Below are positions 16,565 through 25,918 of a stretch of 64,000 nt of DNA, piece after piece. The DNA is from JAAEPI01 sp965212145 (GTDB taxonomy: Bacteria; Bacteroidota; Bacteroidia; Cytophagales; Cyclobacteriaceae), in assembly GCA_965212145.1 (NCBI GenBank), contig CBDBUY010000005.1, forward strand, positions 310,001-374,000, read 5' to 3'. Position 1 is the first letter of the stretch; the number at the start of each line of letters is the position of its first letter. A program made the position numbers and the translations under genes. A model generated the notes under the pieces. The model did no database searches and was not told the origin of the DNA. It was given only the letters and a program-made list of their open reading frames with translations.

Positions 16565-19500
16565 GAGCTTTCTATCAGCTCGAGAAGCCTCTGAATGATT
16601 TTATCCGAGATGGTGTTGGCGTTTACACCCTCAACCTTGAATTCCATTCGCTTTCGCTGATCTTCAAAAACCTGAACATTCACCTTTGTGAGATGGCCGC
16701 TGTGTTCATATCTTCCTTTCACCTGAAGAGCCCCGCTGAAATGCATTTCGTTCATAAAAATGATCGGCGAGTTATCAGATTTACCCAACTTGGCCAGCTT
16801 CTTATCCAAGGCTTTACCAATTCCTTCCGGGTCGTTGAAATTGTTTGATTCCTGGAAAACCGCATGGACAAAAACAGGTTTCGGCTGCAATAAGTGAATC
16901 TTCGCTTTATCAGCATCTGTCATTTTGCCTATGTTGAAACTAGAGGCTTCTGTTGGTACTCGAACCTCCGGCTTCTGAATTCCCCCGATATCCTCAGCTA
17001 GTTGTGGGACCTTTTTTGCAGCAAACTGGAACAGGTCTAGCACGTCGATGTATTCGCCTTCATGAAGTGCAGCACCCTTCATCCCAAAGAGAAGTGCGTA
17101 CGTCAGGAGCCCTTGACCATAAAGTGTAGTCTCATAACTCACCGCATCAGCAGCGGATCCCGCTAGAAGAAAAATTCCCGTTCTGTCTTTCATTCGCTCA
17201 TAAGCTCTGACTTCCTCAGAGTCCATTGTTTTGCTAACGGGCTTTTCTTTTCCGAATGCAGAAGTCAATGTCCCGGAGTGACAAGCGTCCACGATCATCA
17301 CCTGATTTAATGCAGGGACGGATTTGATGTATTCGGTAAACTCGTAGCTTGAAATCGCATGATTTTTTCGAGTTTCTTCGTTAAAAACTTTGCCGTCTTT
17401 AGCTGTGCATGTTAAGTAGTAAAAATCTCCGTCCTCACCACCGCTATTGACTCCATGTCCAGCCATGTATACTATGAGGTAATCACGTGCTTTGGCCTTC
17501 TTGGCAAAGTCGTCAAAGGCTTTCTTTATGTTGGCTTTGGTTGGCCAGGAGTCTTTCTTCTGATTTGTGGTAAGTACCTTGATTTCAATATTCTCACCCC
17601 CAATGAGGTTCGCTGAACTGATGTTTAACGCTGACGCAAAATCCTCTGCATCCTTCGCTGCATACTTTAGATCCATTTCGTCATCGGCATAGTCTGATGT
17701 GCCAATAACCAGGGAGTAGATTCTTGGTTTAGCAACTTCATGTTGATCACCCATGGGCAGGAAAAAAATATCTTTTGGCTCGCTACCCACAGAGCCGTCT
17801 TTGTTATACGCTCGTATGCTGATTTTGCTTGGTTTGTTATCGTATAAATAGGGGTGGCCCTTTAAGTCATACTGAATTTCGATTGACTTGATGTCCGGAT
17901 TCTTAACTTCACGAAGGTCGCTGGTTACTTCTTTGCCATTGACGGTCATAGTTACCCTTCCAATTCCACCGTCTTTATTTAGAATTTTTGCCTTGAGAAT
18001 TCCCTTTCCTACATTGGGGTGCTGCACAAATTCGATCGCTGGGGCAAATCCGAGTTCAGCGAGATTGACAGGTTTTCTCAGTTCAGAATTCCCAAACCCG
18101 AGAAGCTTGGGTAAAAGATTAGGCTCGTAATATGACTCTTTTAATTGCTCCAGGGCAATGATCTCTCCCCCAACTGTGAAATGCATTTCTTGCATCGCAA
18201 TTGGCGTGGCATCAAACAAGTCATCTGGTGTCACTACCACATAGTCTTCTAGTCTTAGCGGAATCAGCACTCCGGCTTCCTGATATTTTCCATTTTCATT
18301 ATTCCAAATCTTGATGGATCCATCTAAAGATGAGGTGAGAATTCTGTCTTGAACTTCAAGTATTTTAGTGATATAGTCATGGTGTCCTTCTAAAGTCCCA
18401 ATTTCATTTCCTTTAGCATCAAAGTGAAAAGCCGTGAATTCTTGTGATCTTGAATTTTCAGAAGAAAACAAGAAGAATTCACCATTATCCAGAACCTTGA
18501 TTCGATCCTTGACGTGCATGGTGTTTTTCTCCCAGGAAACTTTCCCACCAACATATTCCTTGACCGTGGACCCTGCGATCGTCAGGATGCCGTTTTTGGT
18601 GAAATCAAAATCAGTGAAATTTCCGACAGAGACAGTTTCTGTCAGTTGTTGATCATAAGTATGATAAAGCTGAATGTCCGCTGATCTTCTGAATGCCATA
18701 AGTGATCCATCAGGAGAGATTTTCATGTCATGCGCATCCGAGATTTCAATTTCTTCCTTGGTTTTATTGGTGTAGTCAAATATCTCAAAGGAGCTGACAC
18801 TGGTCTTTCTAATGAATGCGCGTTCGGTGGTGAACTCCATGTTAAAATCCAAATACCCCTGACGTTTCAGCGTTTCTTCCACCTCTCCACTTACCGCATT
18901 CCAAAGATTTATTTCTTCATTTCGGCCGGCCCCAAGAACGATGGGATCGTCTGGATGAAAGTCTAGCTGAATCAATCCTCCTCCTCTATTACCTCTTAGT
19001 AAGACCAACGGATGGCTACCGGTCAAGTCAATTACCTTGATCTGCCCATGCCTTGATCCGATGATTAGTTTCTCTTCAGCCCCATCCACATCAATATCGT
19101 AGATTGGGCGTGCGGTACCCTTGATAATGGTGGGAAGGAGTTCTTCTTCTTTGCAGGACCAAATCCGAATAGTATTGGAATGGTTGGCCAGATAAACTTT
19201 GTCTTTTTCCGCATCTGCCCACGTGACCGCTTTTAATCCGGTTCCATCAATTTCTTCACTGCTCCATTTGAACCTTACAGACTTATCCTCCTCTAAACTG
19301 GAGAGCCGGAATTTCACATCTTCATCGGCATCCGCACCAACCATAATTAGCCGTCCATTCTCAGGGTTCCCAATGATTTTGTAGATTCCTTCTGAAAAAA
19401 TCTTTTCATGTTCTGCCACCTTATCATTTTCGATATTAATGATCGTGGCATATCCGTCGACATGTCCAAAAACTATTCTGGAACGCGTATTATCATAGGT

Positions 19501-20109
19501 TTCTATGGTTGTGATTTTAGCCGAATGATGTGCAACTTGATATTTCTGTTCCAACGTCTCGGGTGAATAGGCAGTGAAACTTCCTGAACTCGTTCCGGTG
19601 ACAATATAATTGTAATAGGGAGCGAAGTTTAGTGCTGTGATTTTACCTTCCGATTGTACAGAATTGACAAGTTGGCCTGAACTGCTGTAAATGCTCAAAT
19701 CCTTCCCACCAACCCATAATTGATCACCAGTTGGGGCATACTTAACCATTGGTTCAGACTCTTCTGTTTTAATTTTTGATAGGACCTTATCCCCCAAAAC
19801 ATCCCATATGAAAACGTTTCCCTCCTGATCAGAGCTTGCAAGTTCTAGTTTGGATGGGTGAAAATCTATGCTGACGATCCCGGATGGATGTGCATTTAAT
19901 TGCAGGATTTCACGATTCGATTTGGTGTCCCAAATGTGAATGATGTTAGAAGCATCGACTGAAGCCATTAAGGAAAAATCATGGCTAACCTGGATGCTAT
20001 TGATCTGCTGAGCATGTCCCATCGGAATAACAAGCTGTGCCTTCTGGGCCATCAAGGACGTAGCTAGAAATACGAAAAAAAGTAACGAACTGAACTGAAG
20101 TGATTTCAT
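16561..20109 (-). CDS. Exported WD40-repeat caspase-family (C14) protein
   Basis: 1182 residues from the start at 20109, which gives a clean signal peptide (MKSLQFSSLLFFVFLATSLMAQ); the longer frame to 20157 is rejected. Residues about 25-640 form WD40 beta-propellers (HAQQINSIQVSHD, HPSGIVSIDFHP, IWDVLGDKVL, GHHDYITKILEVQD, SLDGSIKIWNNE). A linker follows, then the caspase domain: IYSLVIGTSDY..DLKYAAKDAEDFA, the catalytic His in YMAGHG (885) and Cys in VDACHSG (943). Such proteases cleave after Arg/Lys or Asp in the known cases; the target is unknown. Periplasmic or envelope location is inferred from the signal. Not visibly in an operon. Confidence 0.92.
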   Translation of the reverse strand: MKSLQFSSLLFFVFLATSLMAQKAQLVIPMGHAQQINSIQVSHDFSLMASVDASNIIHIWDTKSNREILQLNAHPSGIVSIDFHPSKLELASSDQEGNVFIWDVLGDKVLSKIKTEESEPMVKYAPTGDQLWVGGKDLSIYSSSGQLVNSVQSEGKITALNFAPYYNYIVTGTSSGSFTAYSPETLEQKYQVAHHSAKITTIETYDNTRSRIVFGHVDGYATIINIENDKVAEHEKIFSEGIYKIIGNPENGRLIMVGADADEDVKFRLSSLEEDKSVRFKWSSEEIDGTGLKAVTWADAEKDKVYLANHSNTIRIWSCKEEELLPTIIKGTARPIYDIDVDGAEEKLIIGSRHGQIKVIDLTGSHPLVLLRGNRGGGLIQLDFHPDDPIVLGAGRNEEINLWNAVSGEVEETLKRQGYLDFNMEFTTERAFIRKTSVSSFEIFDYTNKTKEEIEISDAHDMKISPDGSLMAFRRSADIQLYHTYDQQLTETVSVGNFTDFDFTKNGILTIAGSTVKEYVGGKVSWEKNTMHVKDRIKVLDNGEFFLFSSENSRSQEFTAFHFDAKGNEIGTLEGHHDYITKILEVQDRILTSSLDGSIKIWNNENGKYQEAGVLIPLRLEDYVVVTPDDLFDATPIAMQEMHFTVGGEIIALEQLKESYYEPNLLPKLLGFGNSELRKPVNLAELGFAPAIEFVQHPNVGKGILKAKILNKDGGIGRVTMTVNGKEVTSDLREVKNPDIKSIEIQYDLKGHPYLYDNKPSKISIRAYNKDGSVGSEPKDIFFLPMGDQHEVAKPRIYSLVIGTSDYADDEMDLKYAAKDAEDFASALNISSANLIGGENIEIKVLTTNQKKDSWPTKANIKKAFDDFAKKAKARDYLIVYMAGHGVNSGGEDGDFYYLTCTAKDGKVFNEETRKNHAISSYEFTEYIKSVPALNQVMIVDACHSGTLTSAFGKEKPVSKTMDSEEVRAYERMKDRTGIFLLAGSAADAVSYETTLYGQGLLTYALLFGMKGAALHEGEYIDVLDLFQFAAKKVPQLAEDIGGIQKPEVRVPTEASSFNIGKMTDADKAKIHLLQPKPVFVHAVFQESNNFNDPEGIGKALDKKLAKLGKSDNSPIIFMNEMHFSGALQVKGRYEHSGHLTKVNVQVFEDQRKRMEFKVEGVNANTISDKIIQRLLELIESS

Positions 20110-20177
20110 GCAGATGCCGGTTTGAGACGAAAATCGCCAATTCGGCCTAAAATTCACTCCGTATTTGACGGTAATTT

Positions 20178-20834
20178 TTAATTAACCAAAGAATTTACCC
20201 ATTTGGAGGTATGAGTAGCAAGTGAACTAATCACTTCATCGTGCTTGGTTCCCTTGACTTTGAAAGAATGATCACCTCCTTCGATCATAATTATGTCGGC
20301 CTGTTCTAGACTTTCACATACTTCATTGATAAGCTGTGAATTAGCTAAGGCATCCTTAGTTCCTTGAAGAAAGAGCTGAGGTGTGTCCACATGAGCTAAA
20401 TGATTGGCTCGGTCTTTCGAGTCTCGGCCTGGCGCGTGAAGAGGAAAGCCAAAATAGATGATCCCACTAACCGGACTAGTTTCGTTTTCAGCGAGTAGGT
20501 GAGAAGCCATTCTTCCCCCATAGGACTTGCCAGAAAGAAAAATTGGACGATCAAATTGGTTAATGGCGAAATCATGCACAGCTTTCCATGCGGCAACATT
20601 CGGCTTAGGCGAGCCGGGTGATTTTCTACCTGCATCGATGTACGGGAAATTGAATCGGAGCACTGTGATTCCAGATTGGATCAGTTCATCGGACAATTTA
20701 GTCATGAAAGAATGTTCCATGCCGGCACCAGCTCCATGCGCCAGAATTAGGATGCTCTTTTCATCCTGGACTCTATCCAAATGCCCGTTGATTGTTTTTT
20801 CCCCAAATGGAATACTTATTGAAGTGGTCATCAA
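20178..20834 (-). CDS. Alpha/beta hydrolase, TEX30/KANL3-like
   Basis: 218 residues, no signal peptide. Motifs: LAHGAGAGMEHSFM (oxyanion region), nucleophile elbow GKSYGG (Ser104), Asp161 in FLQGTKDALAN and His189 in GGDHSFKV, so a complete Ser-Asp-His triad. Relatives are described as dienelactone-hydrolase-like or TEX30-like esterases of unknown substrate. Spaced 68 bp from the caspase gene and 4 bp from the upstream gene 20839-21384, so probably co-transcribed with the latter. Confidence 0.85.
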   Translation of the reverse strand: MMTTSISIPFGEKTINGHLDRVQDEKSILILAHGAGAGMEHSFMTKLSDELIQSGITVLRFNFPYIDAGRKSPGSPKPNVAAWKAVHDFAINQFDRPIFLSGKSYGGRMASHLLAENETSPVSGIIYFGFPLHAPGRDSKDRANHLAHVDTPQLFLQGTKDALANSQLINEVCESLEQADIIMIEGGDHSFKVKGTKHDEVISSLATHTSKWVNSLVN

Positions 20835-20838
20835 AGAG

Positions 20839-21384
20839 TCACTTTATGTGCAGGTGGTGGACGTGTTCTCGTATTAAATCCACACGTTTGGTAATGTGAT
20901 GGATGTATTTGGCCATTTCTGTTTCTATGACATACCTACGACCATCATATGATTCCTGGGCTATCTCGTCTTCTAAATCGTCTCGATTTTTCTCCAACTC
21001 GCTGATCCCCTGACATTCATCGTACAGAAAGGCAATGAACTCTTTCATACTGTATTCTTCCTCAAATTTTGAAATATCCTTCAAGGTGCGTTTCAGCTCT
21101 CGATCCTTAGAAAATCTAAATGCTTTATTAAGTTTATCTAGTAACACCGAGTCATAGTGATGTATATCCTGCAACATCCCTATGATCTCTAGTCTATATT
21201 CCTTTTGTCCACAGAATTTCATCATCCCAGCATAGTCATCCAGCTCGTCAGACTCTAAATCCCACGCATAGGTCAAATCATCAATGATCTTCCCAAGAGA
21301 TTCATTTTCATCCACTTGTGCGAAACCCACCGTCCCGGTAAACATCCCCAACGAGATGATAAATATTCGTATTTGAGTTTTCAT
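20839..21384 (-). CDS. Secreted/periplasmic helical protein, unknown
   Basis: 181 residues from 21384 (MKTQIRIFIISLGMFTGTVGFAQ signal; the frame reaches 21426 but that start hides the signal). The mature part is almost entirely helical and highly charged (DDLTYAWDLESDELDDYAG...EKNRDDLEDEIAQESYDGRR) and ends HHITKRVDLIREHVHHLHIK, rich in His. No family recognised. Lies 4 bp before the alpha/beta hydrolase. Confidence 0.75.
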   Translation of the reverse strand: MKTQIRIFIISLGMFTGTVGFAQVDENESLGKIIDDLTYAWDLESDELDDYAGMMKFCGQKEYRLEIIGMLQDIHHYDSVLLDKLNKAFRFSKDRELKRTLKDISKFEEEYSMKEFIAFLYDECQGISELEKNRDDLEDEIAQESYDGRRYVIETEMAKYIHHITKRVDLIREHVHHLHIK

Positions 21385-21531
21385 AATTACTCTGTTGGCA
21401 AAATTCGAACCAAAACTCGACTCCACTTTCTGGACGTTGAATTTCGTGTTTTATTGTCACACGTTAAACCAAACTTCCACCGAAATGGTTGCATTAGTAT
21501 CTTTATACTCTTCAGTCCGTAAAATAACCAA

Positions 21532-21948
21532 ATGCGCGGGATAGTTTCAATTTGTTTGGCCTTGTCATTTTTTGACGCCTTTGCTCAAAATGAGGAACAC
21601 CCTGAATATCTTATTCGTAGTATTTATTTCGGTGGGGGACGTTATGGCGTTGATTCCGTTCAGAGGACGGAGTTATACCACTTTCTTGATTCTATTCCTG
21701 ATTTAGGCCTTTATGACATCAGTATTCATAGTCATACAGACAATATTGGCGGGGCGGAGTACAATGCATGGCTATCGCAAATGAGAAGCGAGTCGGTGAT
21801 TCAAGAATTGTTGGATAAAAATGTGGATCCGAATAGTATCGTGATTAAGGATTTCGGACAATACAATCCCATTTTTGATAATTCGACGTACTTGGGACGA
21901 AGAAGGAATCGAAGAGTGGATATCATTTTTTGGCCGATCGTGTTCTAG
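21532..21948 (+). CDS. Small OmpA-like protein
   Basis: 138 residues: signal peptide (about 18, IVSICLALSFFDAFAQ) followed directly by one OmpA-like peptidoglycan-binding domain with ISIHSHTDNIGGAEYNAWLSQMRSE compressed over 65-90 and YLGRRRNRRVDIIFW at the end. The usual barrel or TPR partner domain is absent, so it is a free periplasmic OmpA domain. The conserved Asp and Arg that bind diaminopimelate are present in HTDN and RRRNRRV. Confidence 0.87.
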   Translation: MRGIVSICLALSFFDAFAQNEEHPEYLIRSIYFGGGRYGVDSVQRTELYHFLDSIPDLGLYDISIHSHTDNIGGAEYNAWLSQMRSESVIQELLDKNVDPNSIVIKDFGQYNPIFDNSTYLGRRRNRRVDIIFWPIVF

Positions 21949-22020
21949 GTAAATCAACTCATTCATCGTAACGCTATTAATCGGATCGATCGGTCTTGAA
22001 TTAAATTCTATATTCGCCAC

Positions 22021-23250
22021 ATGACAGGCAAGCGCAGGATTTTATTGCAAATTGGACTCTTCATTCTGACGTTCTTCACAACGACGTTTGCAGGTGTGGA
22101 ATGGGGCTGGAGTCGATTCCTATTTTGGACGGATCCAGCAATGTCCTGGGATGATTTCGTTTGGGGTTTGCAATTTTCTGTGCCCTTCCTGCTGATTCTT
22201 AGTTGCCATGAATTCGGGCATTACTTTACTGCCAAGTATCATAACATTAAGGTTTCGCTTCCTTATTATATTCCATTTTGGCTGGGGTGGCTGTTTCCGT
22301 TCCCATCACTAGGTACAATGGGCGCCTTTATCAGAATCAGAGAGGCGATCAAAAGTCGAACTCATTATTTTGATGTGGGCATTTCGGGACCGTTGGCCGG
22401 TTTCATCGTTGCAATTGCAGTGCTCTGCTATGGGTTCACTAACCTTCCAGAAACGGAATTTATATATGAGGTGCATCCTGAGTACGAGGTATTCGGGGAG
22501 GGCTTTGAACAGAAGATGGTTGGGCTGGATACCGTGATCTACAAAAAAGACATGAACCCAGAGCGCTATCAATATGAAATGATGCCTGATTCGATTAGGG
22601 TAGGAGGACCGGGATCTTTTTACTTCGGTGATAACCTGCTGATGATGGCTGGCAGGAAGTATCTAGCACCTGATGATCGGTATGTCCCGGGCCCAAAAGA
22701 ATTAATGCACTATCCCTGGCTACTGGCTGGTTTCCTTGCTCTGTTTTTCACCGCGCTGAATTTACTGCCAATCGGTCAATTAGACGGAGGGCATGTGGTA
22801 TTTGGTTTGCTGGGACCTGTCTTGCATAAGCGAATTTCTACGGTGCTTTTTACACTGTTGATCTTTTATTCAGGTTTGGGATGGGTCAAAATGCAGCATT
22901 TGACAACTGATTCGACAGAGGGACTACTGGGTTTTGTTTTTCAAGTGGTGGTTTATTTATATCTGGTTTATCTTTGTACGTTTTCCATGATCCCAAATCG
23001 TCGAGATCGATGGATGTTCGCGGCAGTCATGCTGGCCATTCAGTTTTTCTTGTCTTCATTTTTGGGTTGGGAAGGGTATTCGGGATGGTTACTCTTTGCT
23101 ATTCTACTCGGACGAGTTGTAGGGATTCAGCATCCTGGAGTGGTTGACAGCACGCCGCTCACGACTCAGCGGAAAGTTCTGGGTTGGATAGCTTTGGTGA
23201 TCTTCATTCTCTGTTTCTCCCCACAGCCAATGGTGCTGGAAGGATATTAA
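22021..23250 (+). CDS. Site-2 protease family (M50) zinc metalloprotease
   Basis: 409 residues, about eight transmembrane helices. Zinc motif HEFGH (63-67) inside the second helix and the third ligand in NLLPIGQLDGGHV (about residues 243-255). Intramembrane proteases of this type release anti-sigma factors or clear membrane peptides. An insertion of about 80 residues between the catalytic motifs (EVHPEYEVFGEGFEQ...ALMHYPW region) resembles the Bacteroidota/plant EGY-like subgroup. Convergent with the next gene by a 4-bp overlap. Confidence 0.93.
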   Translation: MTGKRRILLQIGLFILTFFTTTFAGVEWGWSRFLFWTDPAMSWDDFVWGLQFSVPFLLILSCHEFGHYFTAKYHNIKVSLPYYIPFWLGWLFPFPSLGTMGAFIRIREAIKSRTHYFDVGISGPLAGFIVAIAVLCYGFTNLPETEFIYEVHPEYEVFGEGFEQKMVGLDTVIYKKDMNPERYQYEMMPDSIRVGGPGSFYFGDNLLMMAGRKYLAPDDRYVPGPKELMHYPWLLAGFLALFFTALNLLPIGQLDGGHVVFGLLGPVLHKRISTVLFTLLIFYSGLGWVKMQHLTTDSTEGLLGFVFQVVVYLYLVYLCTFSMIPNRRDRWMFAAVMLAIQFFLSSFLGWEGYSGWLLFAILLGRVVGIQHPGVVDSTPLTTQRKVLGWIALVIFILCFSPQPMVLEGY

Positions 23251-25043
23251 TCTTTTCTCAGAAGAGCTCGATTGGAGTGATCTTGATCAATTATTTCGAT
23301 GACATACAATCCGGCTTTCAGGCCAGAAAGATCATGCTGCGATTGACGGCCATCTACAAATTCCAATTGACCGTTCATATTCCAGATTTTGATCAAAGAA
23401 TACTCCTCATTAATAGTCAAGAAGTTCTTGACAGGGTTCGGGTAAAAATTTCTTAACGCCTCTCGATCGGCTTGCAATGGTACGGGCAGGACTTCACCAA
23501 AAACGGGTCGAATCATCAGAATTCCGTTCACCGTTTCATTCTGTACCCATGAATTCTGAAAGTAGTACATTTTTGATTTTGCCTGTTGGTTGTTCTTGTC
23601 TAATCCAATGCCCAGGAATTCGACTGATTTTTGCTTGTAACCGATATAGACCGTGTCAGTTACTATTAGAGGACTGGACAGACTTATTCGGGTAAAGTCA
23701 TCCAAATTATCCTCAGTGATGGTGAGATTTTTCGTTCTTACGGGTTCCTCATCGTTTTTATTTCTCCACACCTGTATTTCCACCGTTTTGCCGACTGGTG
23801 ATGGGCTTATGGTTGGGAAATAGATGTCTATGTGTGTGAGGTCGTCGCTGGTTGCAATTATGTATTGGAGGATTACTGAGCCATTCTGCGCTACACCCGC
23901 AGCGAATTCAGGTTTGCCGTCATCGTAAGCGTAATAATTATGAAATAGGTAGGAATCTCTGATTGTATCGTTCACCGGATAGTTATCCGTAAAATTTGAT
24001 GATAATTTCAATGAAATAACTGCTGAATCCGGAGCAGGAGAGATGGCAGAAAGTGTCACCGGGTCATCAGGGGCACCATCGCTGTTGGCATCCAGAGTGT
24101 CGTAGTTGACTCCTTCTTGGCCCTCAAGATCAAGGACATCCTGAAAAGTAACTAGCTCTACGGATCCGGCTTCTGTACTAACTTGATATTCTGCAGTCAT
24201 GGTCAGTGTTTCCGCTGGTTGTTTTAACAAATCGAATGATTGAAAAGCCTGAGGAACAATAAATTGTGATGGGTCAACGAAAAAATGTTCTGCTGGCATT
24301 TCTCTAAATGGGGCAATTAATGAGCTTATGGACCCAGTTAAAGCTTGATCATCAATCTCTAAGTCTTCCGGGTCAAGGCCATTGTCCATATACACATAGT
24401 CAATATGCCATGAGTCAAAAGGCCCAAACTGTGATCCGAATGTTTCGAATTTGAATCGAAAATCTTTGTGCCGATAGGCCGATTGAATCTGTACAATTTC
24501 TTGTTCAAACTCTTCAGTGGTTGTCAAGTCAATGGCATGCTTTTTCCAAACGGTCACCCATAGGCTGTCGGAATTGAGCATTTGAAGGCGAAGCGAGTCT
24601 CCCGGATCCTCCGGCGCTTCTGCATTGCCTCCGGCTTCCCAGAAAAAGGAAAGGTAAATCGATTCATCACCTACTAGAGGATTTAAATCAATTCTTCTGG
24701 AAATCAGCTGGTCTGTAAGCCCTGAGAAATTATCCTGATCGTCATAGACTTGTCCCAAGGAGTCTATGCCGTCCAAAGTGGCCGCTTTGTAAGTCGGAGG
24801 ATTCAATGCCAAGCTCTCCGCGATGGTCACTCCATTACTGAACTCCCAAAGCGTATCCGGCTGGTTACCAGCTGCGGAGAAATCATCCCAAAAAGGCAAG
24901 GAAATAGCCTCCTGATTTTGCTGGCTGTTTCTAAAGTTTTCGACTGACTTTTTCAAAATTGGCCGCATCGTGATTTGGGCCTGAGCCAGACCAAAAATCA
25001 ACATAGCGCAAATCGATAATCCCAGGCGCATATTAGTTCTCAT
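23247..25043 (-). CDS. T9SS-exported protein with C-terminal sorting domain
   Basis: About 598 residues from the ATG at 25043 (two other ATGs at 25061 and 25031 are possible; all lie over the end of the PASTA gene). Signal peptide MRTNMRLGLSICAMLIFGLAQA. The body is beta-rich with a jelly-roll-like segment (LPFWDDFSAAGNQPDTLWE; FETFGSQFGPFDSWHIDYVYMDNG) common in Bacteroidota secreted proteins. A T9SS type A domain begins at NFYPNPVKNFLTINEEYSL and ends ALLRKD. Function unknown; translationally coupled to the PASTA gene. Confidence 0.87.
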   Translation of the reverse strand: MRTNMRLGLSICAMLIFGLAQAQITMRPILKKSVENFRNSQQNQEAISLPFWDDFSAAGNQPDTLWEFSNGVTIAESLALNPPTYKAATLDGIDSLGQVYDDQDNFSGLTDQLISRRIDLNPLVGDESIYLSFFWEAGGNAEAPEDPGDSLRLQMLNSDSLWVTVWKKHAIDLTTTEEFEQEIVQIQSAYRHKDFRFKFETFGSQFGPFDSWHIDYVYMDNGLDPEDLEIDDQALTGSISSLIAPFREMPAEHFFVDPSQFIVPQAFQSFDLLKQPAETLTMTAEYQVSTEAGSVELVTFQDVLDLEGQEGVNYDTLDANSDGAPDDPVTLSAISPAPDSAVISLKLSSNFTDNYPVNDTIRDSYLFHNYYAYDDGKPEFAAGVAQNGSVILQYIIATSDDLTHIDIYFPTISPSPVGKTVEIQVWRNKNDEEPVRTKNLTITEDNLDDFTRISLSSPLIVTDTVYIGYKQKSVEFLGIGLDKNNQQAKSKMYYFQNSWVQNETVNGILMIRPVFGEVLPVPLQADREALRNFYPNPVKNFLTINEEYSLIKIWNMNGQLEFVDGRQSQHDLSGLKAGLYVIEIIDQDHSNRALLRKD

Positions 25044-25872
25044 CAAGAATTGAAGACTCATTTACAATGGAGTCAGGCTGATACACCCATAAATCAACCA
25101 AGTCTTGTAGGCGTACAATTTTCCCCTGTGCGGGTCTTTGGCCTGTTACATAGCCCGCGGAAACTATCACTTCAACCATGGCAGTATCTCCTTGATTGAT
25201 TTCAATAACGGGATCATCCACGTAAGTGATGTTGCCAATTTTCAAACCTTGACCTGCTAGAGCCACACGAGTATCGGAAAACGAACGATTCACATAATCT
25301 CCCATTTCAAAAAATCGATTCCCATGTCCATCACCAATAAATAAATCAATCGAAGATCCTTTCGGGATCATTTCACCTTCCAGCACCTCACGACCATCGT
25401 ACCATTGTTCCAGCACGACATTTAATCCGAGATCTGGTTTGTATTCCACTTTTCCGGATTTGAGACCATACGATTGCAATGTGATTTCGGCTATTTTCAA
25501 TGACTTGTCGATAAGCTGTGGCATCTTAACCAACGGCGGATTTTGGGCATTTAGTGTGACGTAGATTTTTCTATTTTCCTTTACTTTAGAATTAGGTTGA
25601 GGGAATTGATCTATCACCGTCAGTGGTTCCTGGTTTGGGGAGAAGCTGGAATCGGCATTTACCTCATACCTTAAATTTCTCGTTAGTAAAATATCTTCTA
25701 ATTCATCAATGTGCTGATTTCGGATGTCTGGGACGGTAATTGTCTCTCCATGATTAGTGGTGTGAGGTAGGTACCAGTAAAAGAAAATAACAACGAGCAG
25801 GATGCCTATTCCGACTGTAATTAAAAGATGTTTGGCCAGTGGCAGCAGTCGTTTTAGTGATTCAATATCCAT
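25033..25872 (-). CDS. PASTA-domain membrane protein
   Basis: 279 residues. Short cytosolic N-terminus, one transmembrane helix (about 15-35, HLLITVGIGILLVVIFFYWY) and three periplasmic PASTA repeats beginning ITVPDIRNQHIDELEDIL, VKMPQLIDKSLKIAEITL and EMGDYVNRSFSDTRVAL. PASTA domains bind muropeptides or beta-lactam-like ligands. There is no kinase domain, as is normal for Bacteroidota PASTA proteins, so it may act as a peptidoglycan sensor or anchor (inference). Followed by an overlapping T9SS cargo gene. Confidence 0.9.
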   Translation of the reverse strand: MDIESLKRLLPLAKHLLITVGIGILLVVIFFYWYLPHTTNHGETITVPDIRNQHIDELEDILLTRNLRYEVNADSSFSPNQEPLTVIDQFPQPNSKVKENRKIYVTLNAQNPPLVKMPQLIDKSLKIAEITLQSYGLKSGKVEYKPDLGLNVVLEQWYDGREVLEGEMIPKGSSIDLFIGDGHGNRFFEMGDYVNRSFSDTRVALAGQGLKIGNITYVDDPVIEINQGDTAMVEVIVSAGYVTGQRPAQGKIVRLQDLVDLWVYQPDSIVNESSILDEN

Positions 25873-25918
25873 GGATGCAATTCAGTGATAAACCTACGAA
25901 GATTCACTCAGGTAGTCC

